Of a DNA stretch of 6,769 bases, positions 1-5,743 are shown in pieces (positions within the stretch are counted from its first letter, which is position 1; each line of letters opens with the position of its first letter). A program made the position numbers and the translations under genes. The DNA comes from an uncultured Bacilli bacterium (GTDB lineage Bacteria; Bacillota_I; Bacilli_A; RF39; UBA660), in the NCBI GenBank assembly GCA_949440065.1, contig CASRZP010000069.1, positions 1 to 6,769 of the forward strand, in the 5' to 3' direction. The notes beneath the pieces are model-generated. The model was not told the origin of the DNA. It did no database searches and saw only the letters and a program-made list of their open reading frames with translations.

Positions 1-465
1 CTACTAGATGGATTGATTGATATATACTTACCTGACTTTAAATATTTTGATAATACCATAGCACATCAATATTCTAAAGTAAAAGACTATCAAGAAAAAG
101 CAATGATGGCTATTGATTTGATGTTTAAACAAGTAGGAAAACCTAAATTTAATGAAAATGGATTAATGGTAAAAGGGGTAATCGTAAGACACTTACTTCT
201 TCCTAAACGTTTAGATGATGCCAAAAAAACCATCGCCTATTTATATCAGAAATATGGTGATGATATTTATCTTAGTATAATGAATCAGTATACTCCCTTA
301 CCACAGGTTAAAGATATTCCTCTTCTTAATCAAAAGGTTGACGATAGTGAATATGATGAGTTAATCGATTATGCTCTAGACCTTGGTGTTAAAAACGCAT
401 ATATCCAAGAAGGAGAAACACAAAAGGAAAGTTTCATTCCTAAATTTGATACCACGGGCGTTTAA
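1..465 (+). CDS. PflX-like radical SAM protein (activating-enzyme homologue), 3' part only
   Basis: The gene is cut by the left window edge: the reading frame is open from base 1 (LLDG...) and the TTG at 13 is an internal codon, not a start. About 154 C-terminal residues are visible. Recognised by motifs of the putative pyruvate-formate-lyase-activating-enzyme family (PflX-like): DIYLPDFKY near the left edge, a VKGVIVRHLLLP segment around the middle, SIMNQYTP, NAYIQEG, and the family-typical ending FIPKFDTTGV. Family members use a [4Fe-4S] cluster and S-adenosylmethionine to make a radical; the cluster-binding CxxxCxxC motif is near the N-terminus and would lie outside the window, so catalysis cannot be checked here. 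The physiological substrate of PflX-type proteins is not established. The TAA stop directly abuts the stop of the convergent spoIIIAH gene. The family call is firm; the specific function is open. Confidence 0.85.
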   Translation, partial: LLDGLIDIYLPDFKYFDNTIAHQYSKVKDYQEKAMMAIDLMFKQVGKPKFNENGLMVKGVIVRHLLLPKRLDDAKKTIAYLYQKYGDDIYLSIMNQYTPLPQVKDIPLLNQKVDDSEYDELIDYALDLGVKNAYIQEGETQKESFIPKFDTTGV

Positions 466-1002
466 TTATGCTTGAAATTTTACTGTGATATACACTTTTG
501 TTTTAAATTCTTCTTGAATCGTTCTCATAATATTATTCGCTAATTCACTATTATGTTCATTAGATGATACTACCACATTAATCTTGCTATCTTGAATGCT
601 AACAAAACTATTTAAATTGTACTTACTTTTGATTTTTTCTTCTAACTTTTCTTCTGTTCCTTTAATCTGCTCTAAATATTTAATCTGTTCATATGCTTCA
701 TTTTTCTCTTCCACAGTCATTTCGGCATTCGTTAATTTAGCTTGCAATTCTTTAATCATTTCCTGTCGCTCTTCCTCCCAGTTTACACGCATTGCCGTTA
801 AATATTCACTTTCATTAATCGTTACTTTCGTTTTATCATCATTAGAAGAATCATTTTTATCACTATCTTTTTTCCCCTCTTTATCAACGTAGGAGTTATT
901 ATTGCTTAAAAGAAGTTCATTTGGCATAGTAATATAGTAAATACTAAGAACTAAAATAAGACTAAATAAGGTTAAAAACCACAAACTTTGTTTATTAATC
1001 AT
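466..1002 (-). CDS. spoIIIAH: SpoIIIAH-like stage III sporulation protein
   Basis: 178 aa with the architecture of SpoIIIAH. A short N-terminus MINKQSLWFLTL leads into one transmembrane helix (about residues 7-26, ending in SIYYITM). Next come a hydrophilic Asn/Asp/Lys/Ser-rich linker (about 34-58), a charged helical, coiled-coil-like stretch (about 72-128), and a C-terminal ring-building-like alpha/beta region (about 130-178, SKINVVVSSN...VYITVKF). In known spore formers SpoIIIAH sits in the mother-cell membrane around the forespore and pairs with forespore SpoIIQ to form the feeding channel. The ATG is supported by AAAGGAAGAG at 1007-1016, 4 nt upstream. In Bacillus this is the last gene of the eight-gene spoIIIA operon; here the upstream neighbour is a Tic20-like gene ending in a terminator-like hairpin, so it appears to be transcribed alone. 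Its stop abuts that of the plus-strand radical SAM gene. The N-terminal helix and overall order make the call good; the C-terminal fold is inferred from similarity only. Confidence 0.85.
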   Translation of the reverse strand: MINKQSLWFLTLFSLILVLSIYYITMPNELLLSNNNSYVDKEGKKDSDKNDSSNDDKTKVTINESEYLTAMRVNWEEERQEMIKELQAKLTNAEMTVEEKNEAYEQIKYLEQIKGTEEKLEEKIKSKYNLNSFVSIQDSKINVVVSSNEHNSELANNIMRTIQEEFKTKVYITVKFQA

Positions 1003-1022
1003 TCTACTCTTCCTTTCATTTC

Positions 1023-1051
1023 ATTTTATGATAAAAGAAAAGTCTTCATGA
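1023..1051 (-). promoter_or_regulatory. Possible sporulation-type promoter of spoIIIAH (weak)
   Basis: On the minus strand CATAAAAT (1023-1030) resembles the CATACAAT-type -10 of mother-cell sigma-E promoters, and TCATGAA lies 14 nt upstream (1045-1051) as a poor -35 match. Read as sigma-A, the -10 would be TAAAAT, but the -35 position then holds TCATGA, which matches badly. The gap is only 65 nt, so a promoter specific to this gene must lie here or inside the upstream coding end. This is suggestive only. Confidence 0.25.
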
Positions 1052-1053
1052 AT

Positions 1054-1082
1054 AAAAGTGAAAGATGTTATCCTTCACTTTT
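1054..1082 (-). terminator. Hairpin terminator overlapping the stop of the Tic20-like gene
   Basis: AAAAGTGAA (1054-1062) is the exact inverse complement of TTCACTTTT (1074-1082). After an A/C mismatch, GAT (1064-1066) pairs with ATC (1070-1072) around a GTT loop. On the minus strand the stem is followed by more T (TTTTATT). The upstream arm encodes the last codons (F K S E G) and the stop of the gene at 1068-1658. The stem is AT-rich, so it is probably of moderate strength. Confidence 0.55.
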
Positions 1083-1658
1083 AAATAAGTTTAATTTACT
1101 AACAACAGGAAGTGCCACAGCTTTTCCTAATAACACATTGCAAATACCAAGTACAGCAAGGGCTGTTAGTAATAGTCCTATAATGTTTAATGGAATTAAT
1201 ACCCAGTTTGGCGTTACGCGGCAAAAAATTTCAGATTCTAAAATCGTTCCACAAACTTGTTGTTCCTTAATCAATGCTGTTAAAATGATTCTTAGTAAAA
1301 AGTAGCCCACGGCGACAATAAATAGATTCATTCCTTGACAAGCATGATATTTCGTAAAGGGGGATGAATTTTTATCTAAATAAGGAATCGGTGGAAACAC
1401 GTAACTTAGTAAAGCTTTTACGCGATTAGCTTCAATATCTTCCTTAGTGAAATGGTTGGTGGTATCTTCTGTTTTTACGATAGTATCTAATTTGTTTTTC
1501 GCATCTTTTGCTAACTGATTAAAATTAACATTTAAAGCTTTATTTTCTAAATTTTGTGTCTGTTGTTGATTTTGTTGTACTGACTGTCTCATATCACTAG
1601 ACGTTCCTACATTTTCGATAGTTTCAACTTCTTTAATATTTTTATCTTTTTCCTCCAT
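1068..1658 (-). CDS. Tic20/DUF4870-like multi-pass membrane protein
   Basis: 196 aa in two parts. Residues 1-75 are hydrophilic and Gln/Asn/Glu-rich (a run such as SVQQNQQQTQN), probably disordered and cytoplasmic. Residues 78-180 are hydrophobic with about three membrane segments (roughly 80-95, 109-131 and 152-177). The segment NRVKALLSYVFPPIPYL followed by FTKYHACQGMNLF is characteristic of the DUF4870/Tic20-like family, whose members carry a conserved (Y/F)H-x-x-QG around the second helix. The function of the bacterial members is not established. The start is an ATG with AGAGGT about 7 nt upstream, 24 nt downstream of a TATAAT box. Two cysteines (136, 146) lie in the loop between helices 2 and 3. 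It ends in a hairpin that isolates it from the downstream spoIIIAH gene, so no operon link to sporulation is shown. Confidence 0.7.
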   Translation of the reverse strand: MEEKDKNIKEVETIENVGTSSDMRQSVQQNQQQTQNLENKALNVNFNQLAKDAKNKLDTIVKTEDTTNHFTKEDIEANRVKALLSYVFPPIPYLDKNSSPFTKYHACQGMNLFIVAVGYFLLRIILTALIKEQQVCGTILESEIFCRVTPNWVLIPLNIIGLLLTALAVLGICNVLLGKAVALPVVSKLNLFKSEG

Positions 1659-1681
1659 TATCTCTACCTCTTTCTTATCTT

Positions 1682-1710
1682 ATTATATCAAAAGTTTGAG
1701 AATTTGAAAA
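1682..1710 (-). promoter_or_regulatory. Sigma-A promoter of the Tic20-like gene (extended -10)
   Basis: The minus strand has TATAAT (1682-1687) preceded by TG one base upstream (TGATATAAT), a perfect extended -10. A weak -35, TTTTCA (1705-1710), lies 17 nt further up. The expected transcription start is about 17 nt before the ATG. The -35 region overlaps the tail of the DUF362 terminator. Confidence 0.65.
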
Positions 1711-1712
1711 AG

Positions 1713-1733
1713 AAAAAAGAAGATTTACTCTTC
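1713..1733 (-). terminator. Small hairpin terminator spanning the DUF362 stop codon
   Basis: On the minus strand GAAGA (1729-1733), loop GTAAA containing the TAA stop, then TCTTC (1719-1723), followed directly by six T (1713-1718), a C and five more T. The 5-bp stem is short, but the immediate T-tract has the layout of a rho-independent terminator, folded over the stop codon of the gene at 1725-2597. Confidence 0.45.
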
Positions 1734-2597
1734 AATTTCAATTAGTTCGTAACTTCTACTTCCCATTCCCTGTTTTTCAGCACATTCGATAGTTAAAAGT
1801 CCGTTTCTTGATTCGATTCGCTCAACTAATTCATCACGTCCAGGATCATTTGACTGATAAACTAAATCAATACACGCTTGATCAAGAGCCACTGGATCGA
1901 CTGATGCTAAAAGTCCAATGTCTTTCATACAAGGATCATGGGCTACACGACAGCAATCACAATCTACGGACATATTTATCATCGCATTAAGATAGACAAT
2001 TTTATCTTGATAATAATCAGTAATCGTTTTAGCAGAGTCTGCCATTGATTTTAAGAAAGAATCGTGATCTGATTTGAACATATCTCCATCTTCTACTCCA
2101 GAGTTATGAATATAACTTTTTCCATGAGATGATGCTAGTCCAATGGATAAATTTTTAATGGCTCCACCAAATCCCCCCATCGGATGCCCTTTGAAATGGG
2201 ATAACACTAACATGGAGTCATAATTTTTCATTTTAGATCCTATGTAGTTTTTCTTAATCATCACACCACTTGGGTTTTCTAATACATCTTCACCATCAGA
2301 ATCTAAAATATCAACATCAAAATATTTACTCCAACCATGTTTTTCCATTAACTGAATATGTTTTTCTGTTGTATTTCTTGCTCCTTCATACGCTGTGTTA
2401 CATTCTACCACAGTACCATTAACGTGATTAATGATTTCCTTTACAAATTCTGGTTTCATATAATTTTGATTTCCCTCTTCACCAGAATGCAGTTTTACAG
2501 CAACCTTACCTTCTAAAGGATGTCCTAATTTTTCATATAACATCACTAAATTTTGAGGTGTAATTTTTTTTGTAAAATACACTTTTGCTTTTTCCAT
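1725..2597 (-). CDS. DUF362 domain protein (putative Fe-S protein)
   Basis: 290 aa, a stand-alone DUF362 protein. Family hallmarks in order: KVAVKLHSGE (31-40); a core FKGHPMGGFGGAIKNLSIGL (135-154) followed by HGK; VDCDCC (211-216) with a further Cys at 223; and DIGLLASVDPVALDQACIDL (226-245). The cysteine cluster is why DUF362 proteins are suspected of binding an iron-sulfur cluster. Many relatives carry an extra C-terminal ferredoxin domain with two CxxCxxC motifs; none is present here. The biochemical role of the family is not established. No signal peptide or membrane segment is visible, so it is presumably cytoplasmic. The ATG is preceded by GAGAGG (9-10 nt spacing) and by a near-consensus promoter, so it is probably well expressed and monocistronic. 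Confidence 0.88.
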   Translation of the reverse strand: MEKAKVYFTKKITPQNLVMLYEKLGHPLEGKVAVKLHSGEEGNQNYMKPEFVKEIINHVNGTVVECNTAYEGARNTTEKHIQLMEKHGWSKYFDVDILDSDGEDVLENPSGVMIKKNYIGSKMKNYDSMLVLSHFKGHPMGGFGGAIKNLSIGLASSHGKSYIHNSGVEDGDMFKSDHDSFLKSMADSAKTITDYYQDKIVYLNAMINMSVDCDCCRVAHDPCMKDIGLLASVDPVALDQACIDLVYQSNDPGRDELVERIESRNGLLTIECAEKQGMGSRSYELIEIEE

Positions 2598-2638
2598 AAT
2601 CTATCATTCCTCTCTTGCAATATCAATAATACCACCTT

Positions 2639-2667
2639 ACTATAACGAATTTTAAAATAATTGTCAA
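2639..2667 (-). promoter_or_regulatory. Near-consensus sigma-A promoter of the DUF362 gene
   Basis: The minus strand has TTGACA (2662-2667), exactly 17 nt, then TATAGT (2639-2644). The predicted start of transcription is about 35 nt before the ATG at 2597. The -35 is a perfect match and the -10 has one mismatch, making this among the strongest promoters in the window. Confidence 0.85.
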
Positions 2668-2683
2668 TTCATTAATGATGAAT
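2667..2683. repeat. Inverted repeat abutting the DUF362 -35 box
   Basis: ATTCAT (2667-2672) and ATGAAT (2678-2683) form a perfect 6-bp inverted repeat with a 5-nt spacer, sharing one base with the -35 box. It could be an operator, or a weak remnant of the terminator of the broken lipoprotein gene that ends at 2691. It lacks a T-run on the minus strand, so the terminator reading is poor. Confidence 0.35.
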
Positions 2684-2690
2684 GGTATGA

Positions 2691-3048
2691 TTATTTTTTC
2701 ACTTTTTGTAAGGCGTTACTCTCTACTAAATCATCAGCTATTTCATGATTAATTATATATAATTGATAATTACTAGAATATCCATCTATAACTAGTTTTC
2801 CATTTAAATAAACAGAATAATGTATAGTATCATCATGATAATCGCTATGACTAATCATATATCCATCGCACATTTTAAAAGTTACATCACCATCTTGAAA
2901 ATTCAAAGTTAGATGTTGGCATAATGTAGTTGTATCTAATGATTCACTTAGTTTTTCTTCTCGTTTTTACTACTGTCACATCCACACAAAGTAATGGTAG
3001 AAGCTAATATTATGGTTAAAATTTTTTATTAATCAACAAGTTTTTCAT
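2691..3048 (-). pseudogene. Small lipoprotein gene with two one-base frameshifts
   Basis: The ATG at 3048 has an excellent ribosome site (AAGGAG, 7 nt away), but its frame stops after ten codons (MKNLLINKKF). Adding one A to the six-A run at 3022-3027 continues the frame as a lipoprotein signal peptide: positive MKNLLINKK, hydrophobic ILTIILASTIT, then lipobox LCGC with Cys24 as the lipid site and a DSSK start to the mature protein. That frame stops at 2948-2950. A second added A in the A-rich stretch 2952-2968 joins it to the open frame running to 2691, which contains FKMCDGYMIS and SVYLNGKLVIDGY. The restored length is 360 nt, or 119 codons plus stop. As it stands, only a 71-aa piece from a TTG at 2906 is open, with no ribosome site of its own. 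I do not recognise the mature domain. Alternatives are assembly or sequencing error in homopolymers, or phase variation. Confidence 0.7.
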
Positions 3049-3068
3049 TTTCTATCTCCTTTTTGGTT

Positions 3069-3077
3069 ATTTTACCA
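3069..3077 (-). promoter_or_regulatory. Possible extended -10 promoter for the lipoprotein remnant
   Basis: The minus strand reads TGGTAAAAT, an extended -10 (TG, one base, TAAAAT), about 20 nt before the ribosome-binding ATG at 3048. No recognisable -35 is found 16-18 nt upstream, where the tRNA terminator lies. The implied leader is very short. Confidence 0.3.
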
Positions 3078-3087
3078 TGACTAAAAC

Positions 3088-3127
3088 AAAAAAGCTATAG
3101 AAATTATGCACATCTTCTATAACTTTT
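3088..3127 (-). terminator. Strong rho-independent terminator after tRNA-Arg
   Basis: On the minus strand AAAAGTTATAGAA (3115-3127) pairs with TTCTATAGCTTTT (3090-3102) over 13 positions around a 12-nt loop. The stem runs into a T-tract (3088-3093, then GTTTT). One pair is U-G on the minus transcript but would be a C/A mismatch on the plus transcript, which supports minus-strand use. It begins 10 nt after the tRNA CCA end. Confidence 0.85.
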
Positions 3128-3137
3128 AAAAATCTTA

Positions 3138-3214
<77 letters not shown>

Positions 3215-3222
3215 AAGTACTA

Positions 3223-3717
3223 CTATTTTATGCTGTTAATAATAATCAAAAGAAGAAAATTACAAGCAGCACTTAACTGATGACGAATGGAATAAGCTTT
3301 TTCGAAAATACTTACTACATCATCTACTAGATCAACTATCCAACTTTCTATATATTTAGGAACCGTTGGTGCAATAGGAAACATGTGTGATGCAATAATA
3401 TCTTCTTCCATCGGACTAAGAGAAAAGTCCTTTTTCGCATTTTCTACTGCTAAAATAGGATGTTTCACTAGACTTAAATATTTATTAGCAAAATCATCAA
3501 AAAAGTAATCATGAAGTAATCCAGCACGAGAAGTAGCTTGATAATTTAGATGAAAAAATTTAGTAATTAAATAAGAATAATACGCTACTCTTACTGAATG
3601 ATCATAACGATTTAGTCCATGATGGGTAACTTTTTTTAATTGATTAAAATTTTCATTTTCTAAAATGGAACGAATAAGAGAATAAAATTCCTTATTGGAT
3701 GTAATATCAATCTGCAT
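3223..3717 (-). CDS. HD-domain phosphohydrolase-like protein
   Basis: 164 aa, mostly one HD domain. Candidate metal ligands in order: His40 in RYDHS, the doublet His69-Asp70 in AGLLHD, His86 in KHP, His111 in IIASHMFP, and Asp129/Asp132 in IVDLVDD. This is the H...HD...H...H...D pattern of the HD superfamily, so the metal site looks intact. HD proteins hydrolyse phosphate esters, often nucleotides, but the substrate cannot be read from the sequence. No fused regulatory domain is visible. The C-terminus is a hydrophobic helix (FLLLIII, 154-160), more likely a packed end helix than a membrane span. The start is fixed by GAGGTGA 4 nt before the ATG, preceded by a good promoter. The 3' end lies only 8 nt from the tRNA-Arg gene. 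Confidence 0.85.
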   Translation of the reverse strand: MQIDITSNKEFYSLIRSILENENFNQLKKVTHHGLNRYDHSVRVAYYSYLITKFFHLNYQATSRAGLLHDYFFDDFANKYLSLVKHPILAVENAKKDFSLSPMEEDIIASHMFPIAPTVPKYIESWIVDLVDDVVSIFEKAYSIRHQLSAACNFLLLIIINSIK

Positions 3718-3752
3718 AAATTCACCTCAGTACTATTTATACGCTAATATTA

Positions 3753-3781
3753 ATTTTATCATACAAATAAGGAACTTTCAA
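3753..3781 (-). promoter_or_regulatory. Sigma-A promoter of the HD gene (and perhaps tRNA-Arg)
   Basis: The minus strand has TTGAAA (3776-3781), a 17-nt spacer, then TAAAAT (3753-3758) with TG one base upstream (TGATAAAAT). Each box has one mismatch to consensus and the extended -10 adds strength. It lies 15 nt after the stop of the upstream membrane-protein gene, and I see no terminator between them, so read-through from upstream is also possible. Confidence 0.75.
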
Positions 3782-3795
3782 TTATTTTTTTCTCT

Positions 3796-4338
3796 TTACA
3801 CCGGTTGTACATTATCCCATGCTAATAGAGAAATTACTCCTTTTAATGGTGGATTTTCTTTTAATACTTTGGAATAGCTATCCACTTTAATTTCTACGGT
3901 AAGTTCTATGGTCTCATATCCATCCAAATTTCGAATAGATAACATCCCATCTTCTAACAAAGTTAAATACTCACTATTTTCACTATTGTCATCAAATACA
4001 CGATAGTATATAGGATAACTTTCCTTTTTCTCATGAGAAAGCAAAGCTACTTCCCCTTTTTCCTCTTCCTTCTTGAAATTTAATTGATATCCTTGACTAT
4101 GTGCATTAGGATTCGTGATTTTTAATACTAACGTTTCCTTATATTCATCATTCATCTGTAAAATATCTTGATTTAATAATTCCATCATTACTGGTTCACT
4201 TTTCTTCATCATAAAATTTCCTGATTTTCCCATATGACAACGATCATACCAAATCATTGTTGAAAATACCAAAAACATCAATGTAAAGACAATAGAAAAG
4301 CTTAATCTTGCGATTTCCTTTTTCACACTATTTTTCAT
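3796..4338 (-). CDS. Single-pass membrane protein of unknown function
   Basis: 180 aa from the chosen start MKNSVKKEIARL. A short basic N-terminus is followed by one membrane helix (about residues 11-30, SFSIVFTLMFLVFSTMIW) with no signal-peptidase or lipobox site that I can see. An external domain of about 150 aa follows, rich in charged residues and predicted strands (ETLVLKITNP..., YPIYYRVFDD..., TIELTVEIKV). The segment KETLVLKITNPNAHSQGYQL hints at an immunoglobulin-like or cell-surface beta fold, but I do not recognise the family. The frame is open to an ATG at 4353, but the G-run at 4346-4351 fits the ATG at 4338 as ribosome site and would be inside the longer form. It lies where dnaI often follows dnaB, yet it has no resemblance to DnaI (no Walker motifs) and has its own promoter. 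Confidence 0.7.
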   Translation of the reverse strand: MKNSVKKEIARLSFSIVFTLMFLVFSTMIWYDRCHMGKSGNFMMKKSEPVMMELLNQDILQMNDEYKETLVLKITNPNAHSQGYQLNFKKEEEKGEVALLSHEKKESYPIYYRVFDDNSENSEYLTLLEDGMLSIRNLDGYETIELTVEIKVDSYSKVLKENPPLKGVISLLAWDNVQPV

Positions 4339-4344
4339 CACCAT

Positions 4345-4351
4345 TCCCCCC
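4345..4351 (-). promoter_or_regulatory. G-rich ribosome binding site that sets the start at 4338
   Basis: GGGGGGA on the minus strand lies 6 nt before ATG AAA AAT at 4338. It is not a perfect GGAGG, but it is the only purine-rich site here. The first in-frame ATG (4353) shares its G with this run and would start about 5 nt after the predicted transcription start with no ribosome site, so it is rejected. Confidence 0.6.
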
Positions 4352-4364
4352 ATAATTGGCTCTT

Positions 4365-4393
4365 ATTATATCACAATGTTCTTAATTGGTCAA
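4365..4393 (-). promoter_or_regulatory. Strong sigma-A promoter inside the dnaB 3' end
   Basis: The minus strand has TTGACC (4388-4393), a 17-nt spacer, then TATAAT (4365-4370) with TG one base upstream. The -35 box is formed by the Leu-Thr codons of the last residues of dnaB (ELTN), and the dnaB stop lies within the spacer. It should drive the membrane-protein gene independently of dnaB. Confidence 0.8.
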
Positions 4394-5689
4394 TTCTTTT
4401 AGTAAATCCGTTAATTCTTGTTCTTCTTCTTTTGTTGATTCTATCTTTTCTACTGGCTGATCAAACCAATCAGGAAGAATTTCTTTTTCCTTTTTTACCA
4501 CCTTACTGGAAGACGAAGTGCTTTTCTTTTCCACCAACTTTTTCATCTTCTTATGTTCCTTTTCACTAATTCGCATGGCATCTTCTACTGTTTCAATATT
4601 TAATCGTTTCCATTGTCCTGCGATAGCTTCTACATAACTTCTACTTAAATTTTGATTATTAATTTTTAACACGTAAGCAATTAAAACATTCACTACTCCA
4701 GCAGGTAACTTTAAATCTGCCAAAAGACTCTCTACTAATTTTAAATCTCTTGCTGTAGGTGTTCCTCCTTTATATTTACTTTTTAAATAATCATACGGTG
4801 TTAATGATTCAAAGGTTTCCACCATTTTTGCCCATTTTGACTGATCCCCATGAGGCGATTTCAAATAACCTGGCTGCGTAGCATACACTAATGTTGGTAA
4901 TTTTCCATTATTTTCAAATTGATAAAAATCACGACAACTTTTCCTTAATACCTTAGTATCGATCATTCCTTTTTCATTTAAACTATCACGAACTAGCCCT
5001 TGCATAGATAACTCATCAATATTATAAGTAAAGCACAAAGAATTAATTAAATGTACTGCATCTTCATTAAAACATTTATCATTCACCATATTTTTAGGTA
5101 TTGCACTAATGAGTAAGGAAATATCAATTCCTTTTTTCAACAATAACTTAGTACTTTGATTGTTCTTTAAATCTTCATTTTCGATCGTTAATCCTTTAGG
5201 AACAGAAGTGAAGACCTCATCAAAATAAGCAGTAACATCAGTAAAATCTTTTAAATTTATTCTAGGTATTTTATAAAATCCCACAATTTTATCGTATTCT
5301 TTTTTTCCAAGATTATTATATAAGACAATATTTAAAATAGGATGGTTTAAAAATTCAGCAGCACTAATAGGGGCATATAACTGGTAAACATAATAATTAA
5401 CGTGATCTTTTTTATAAAACGTTTTCATGAGTCCAGTAGCCTCTAATTTACGTCTAGCATTAACAATTTCATCTAAATCTAATTGCATTGTTGCCATCAA
5501 ATGATAATGCGTTAAATCTTCACTCATGCTCTTGGTCTTATCTAAATCATCTAGTAAAGTAAAGTATAAACTAACAGCAGTATGACCTATAATTGGTTGA
5601 TATAATATACTAATTAACTGTTTCATCGAATCATCAATCATATTCTTATTAATTACTACATAAATATCCGCTGGTAATACAATCGTCAT
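4382..5689 (-). CDS. dnaB: Firmicutes replication initiation/membrane attachment protein DnaB
   Basis: 435 aa, close to the family length (472 in B. subtilis, from memory). This is the DnaB/DnaD-family helicase loader of Firmicutes, not the replicative helicase. The N-terminal winged-helix part carries the family pattern ISILYQPIIGHTAVSLYFTL (26-45), ARRKLEATGLMKT (78-90) and YYVYQLYAPISAAEF (99-113). A second domain, DnaD-like, spans about 297-378 (TPYDYLKSKYKGGTPT...), with the YxxxIxxxW signature at Tyr352, Ile356 and Trp360 that contributes to DNA binding. A Lys/Ser-rich linker (381-402) and an acidic tail (418-431) follow. It is known to act with DnaD and DnaI to load the replicative helicase at oriC. 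The ATG has GGGTGA 6 nt upstream. The usual partner gene dnaI does not follow; a membrane protein with its own promoter does. Confidence 0.88.
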   Translation of the reverse strand: MTIVLPADIYVVINKNMIDDSMKQLISILYQPIIGHTAVSLYFTLLDDLDKTKSMSEDLTHYHLMATMQLDLDEIVNARRKLEATGLMKTFYKKDHVNYYVYQLYAPISAAEFLNHPILNIVLYNNLGKKEYDKIVGFYKIPRINLKDFTDVTAYFDEVFTSVPKGLTIENEDLKNNQSTKLLLKKGIDISLLISAIPKNMVNDKCFNEDAVHLINSLCFTYNIDELSMQGLVRDSLNEKGMIDTKVLRKSCRDFYQFENNGKLPTLVYATQPGYLKSPHGDQSKWAKMVETFESLTPYDYLKSKYKGGTPTARDLKLVESLLADLKLPAGVVNVLIAYVLKINNQNLSRSYVEAIAGQWKRLNIETVEDAMRISEKEHKKMKKLVEKKSTSSSSKVVKKEKEILPDWFDQPVEKIESTKEEEQELTDLLKELTN

Positions 5690-5707
5690 ACTTCTTCACC
5701 CATCACC

Positions 5708-5713
5708 ATTATA
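5708..5713 (-). promoter_or_regulatory. Possible -10 box before dnaB
   Basis: TATAAT on the minus strand in the 54-nt gap upstream of dnaB, about 19 nt before the ATG. The -35 region (TAGTAA at 17 nt) is poor, and the predicted leader would barely include the ribosome site. Transcription of dnaB from the promoter of the upstream gene is at least as likely. Confidence 0.3.
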
Positions 5714-5743
5714 AAACAAAAAAACATCTTTTACTAGAATTTT

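Noticed and set aside
596..892. 98-codon plus-strand open frame
   Set aside because: Lies wholly inside spoIIIAH on the opposite strand, has no ribosome site, and its Ser/Phe/Leu-rich content is the antisense of a Lys/Glu/Asn-rich coding sequence.
988..1305. 105-codon plus-strand open frame
   Set aside because: Antisense to the well-supported Tic20-like gene and the spoIIIAH leader; no ribosome site or recognisable protein features.
1808..1990. 60-codon plus-strand open frame
   Set aside because: Antisense shadow of the DUF362 gene, whose family motifs lie on the other strand.
3695..3877. 60-codon plus-strand open frame
   Set aside because: Covers the promoter of the HD gene and the 3' end of the membrane-protein gene in antisense; no supporting signals.
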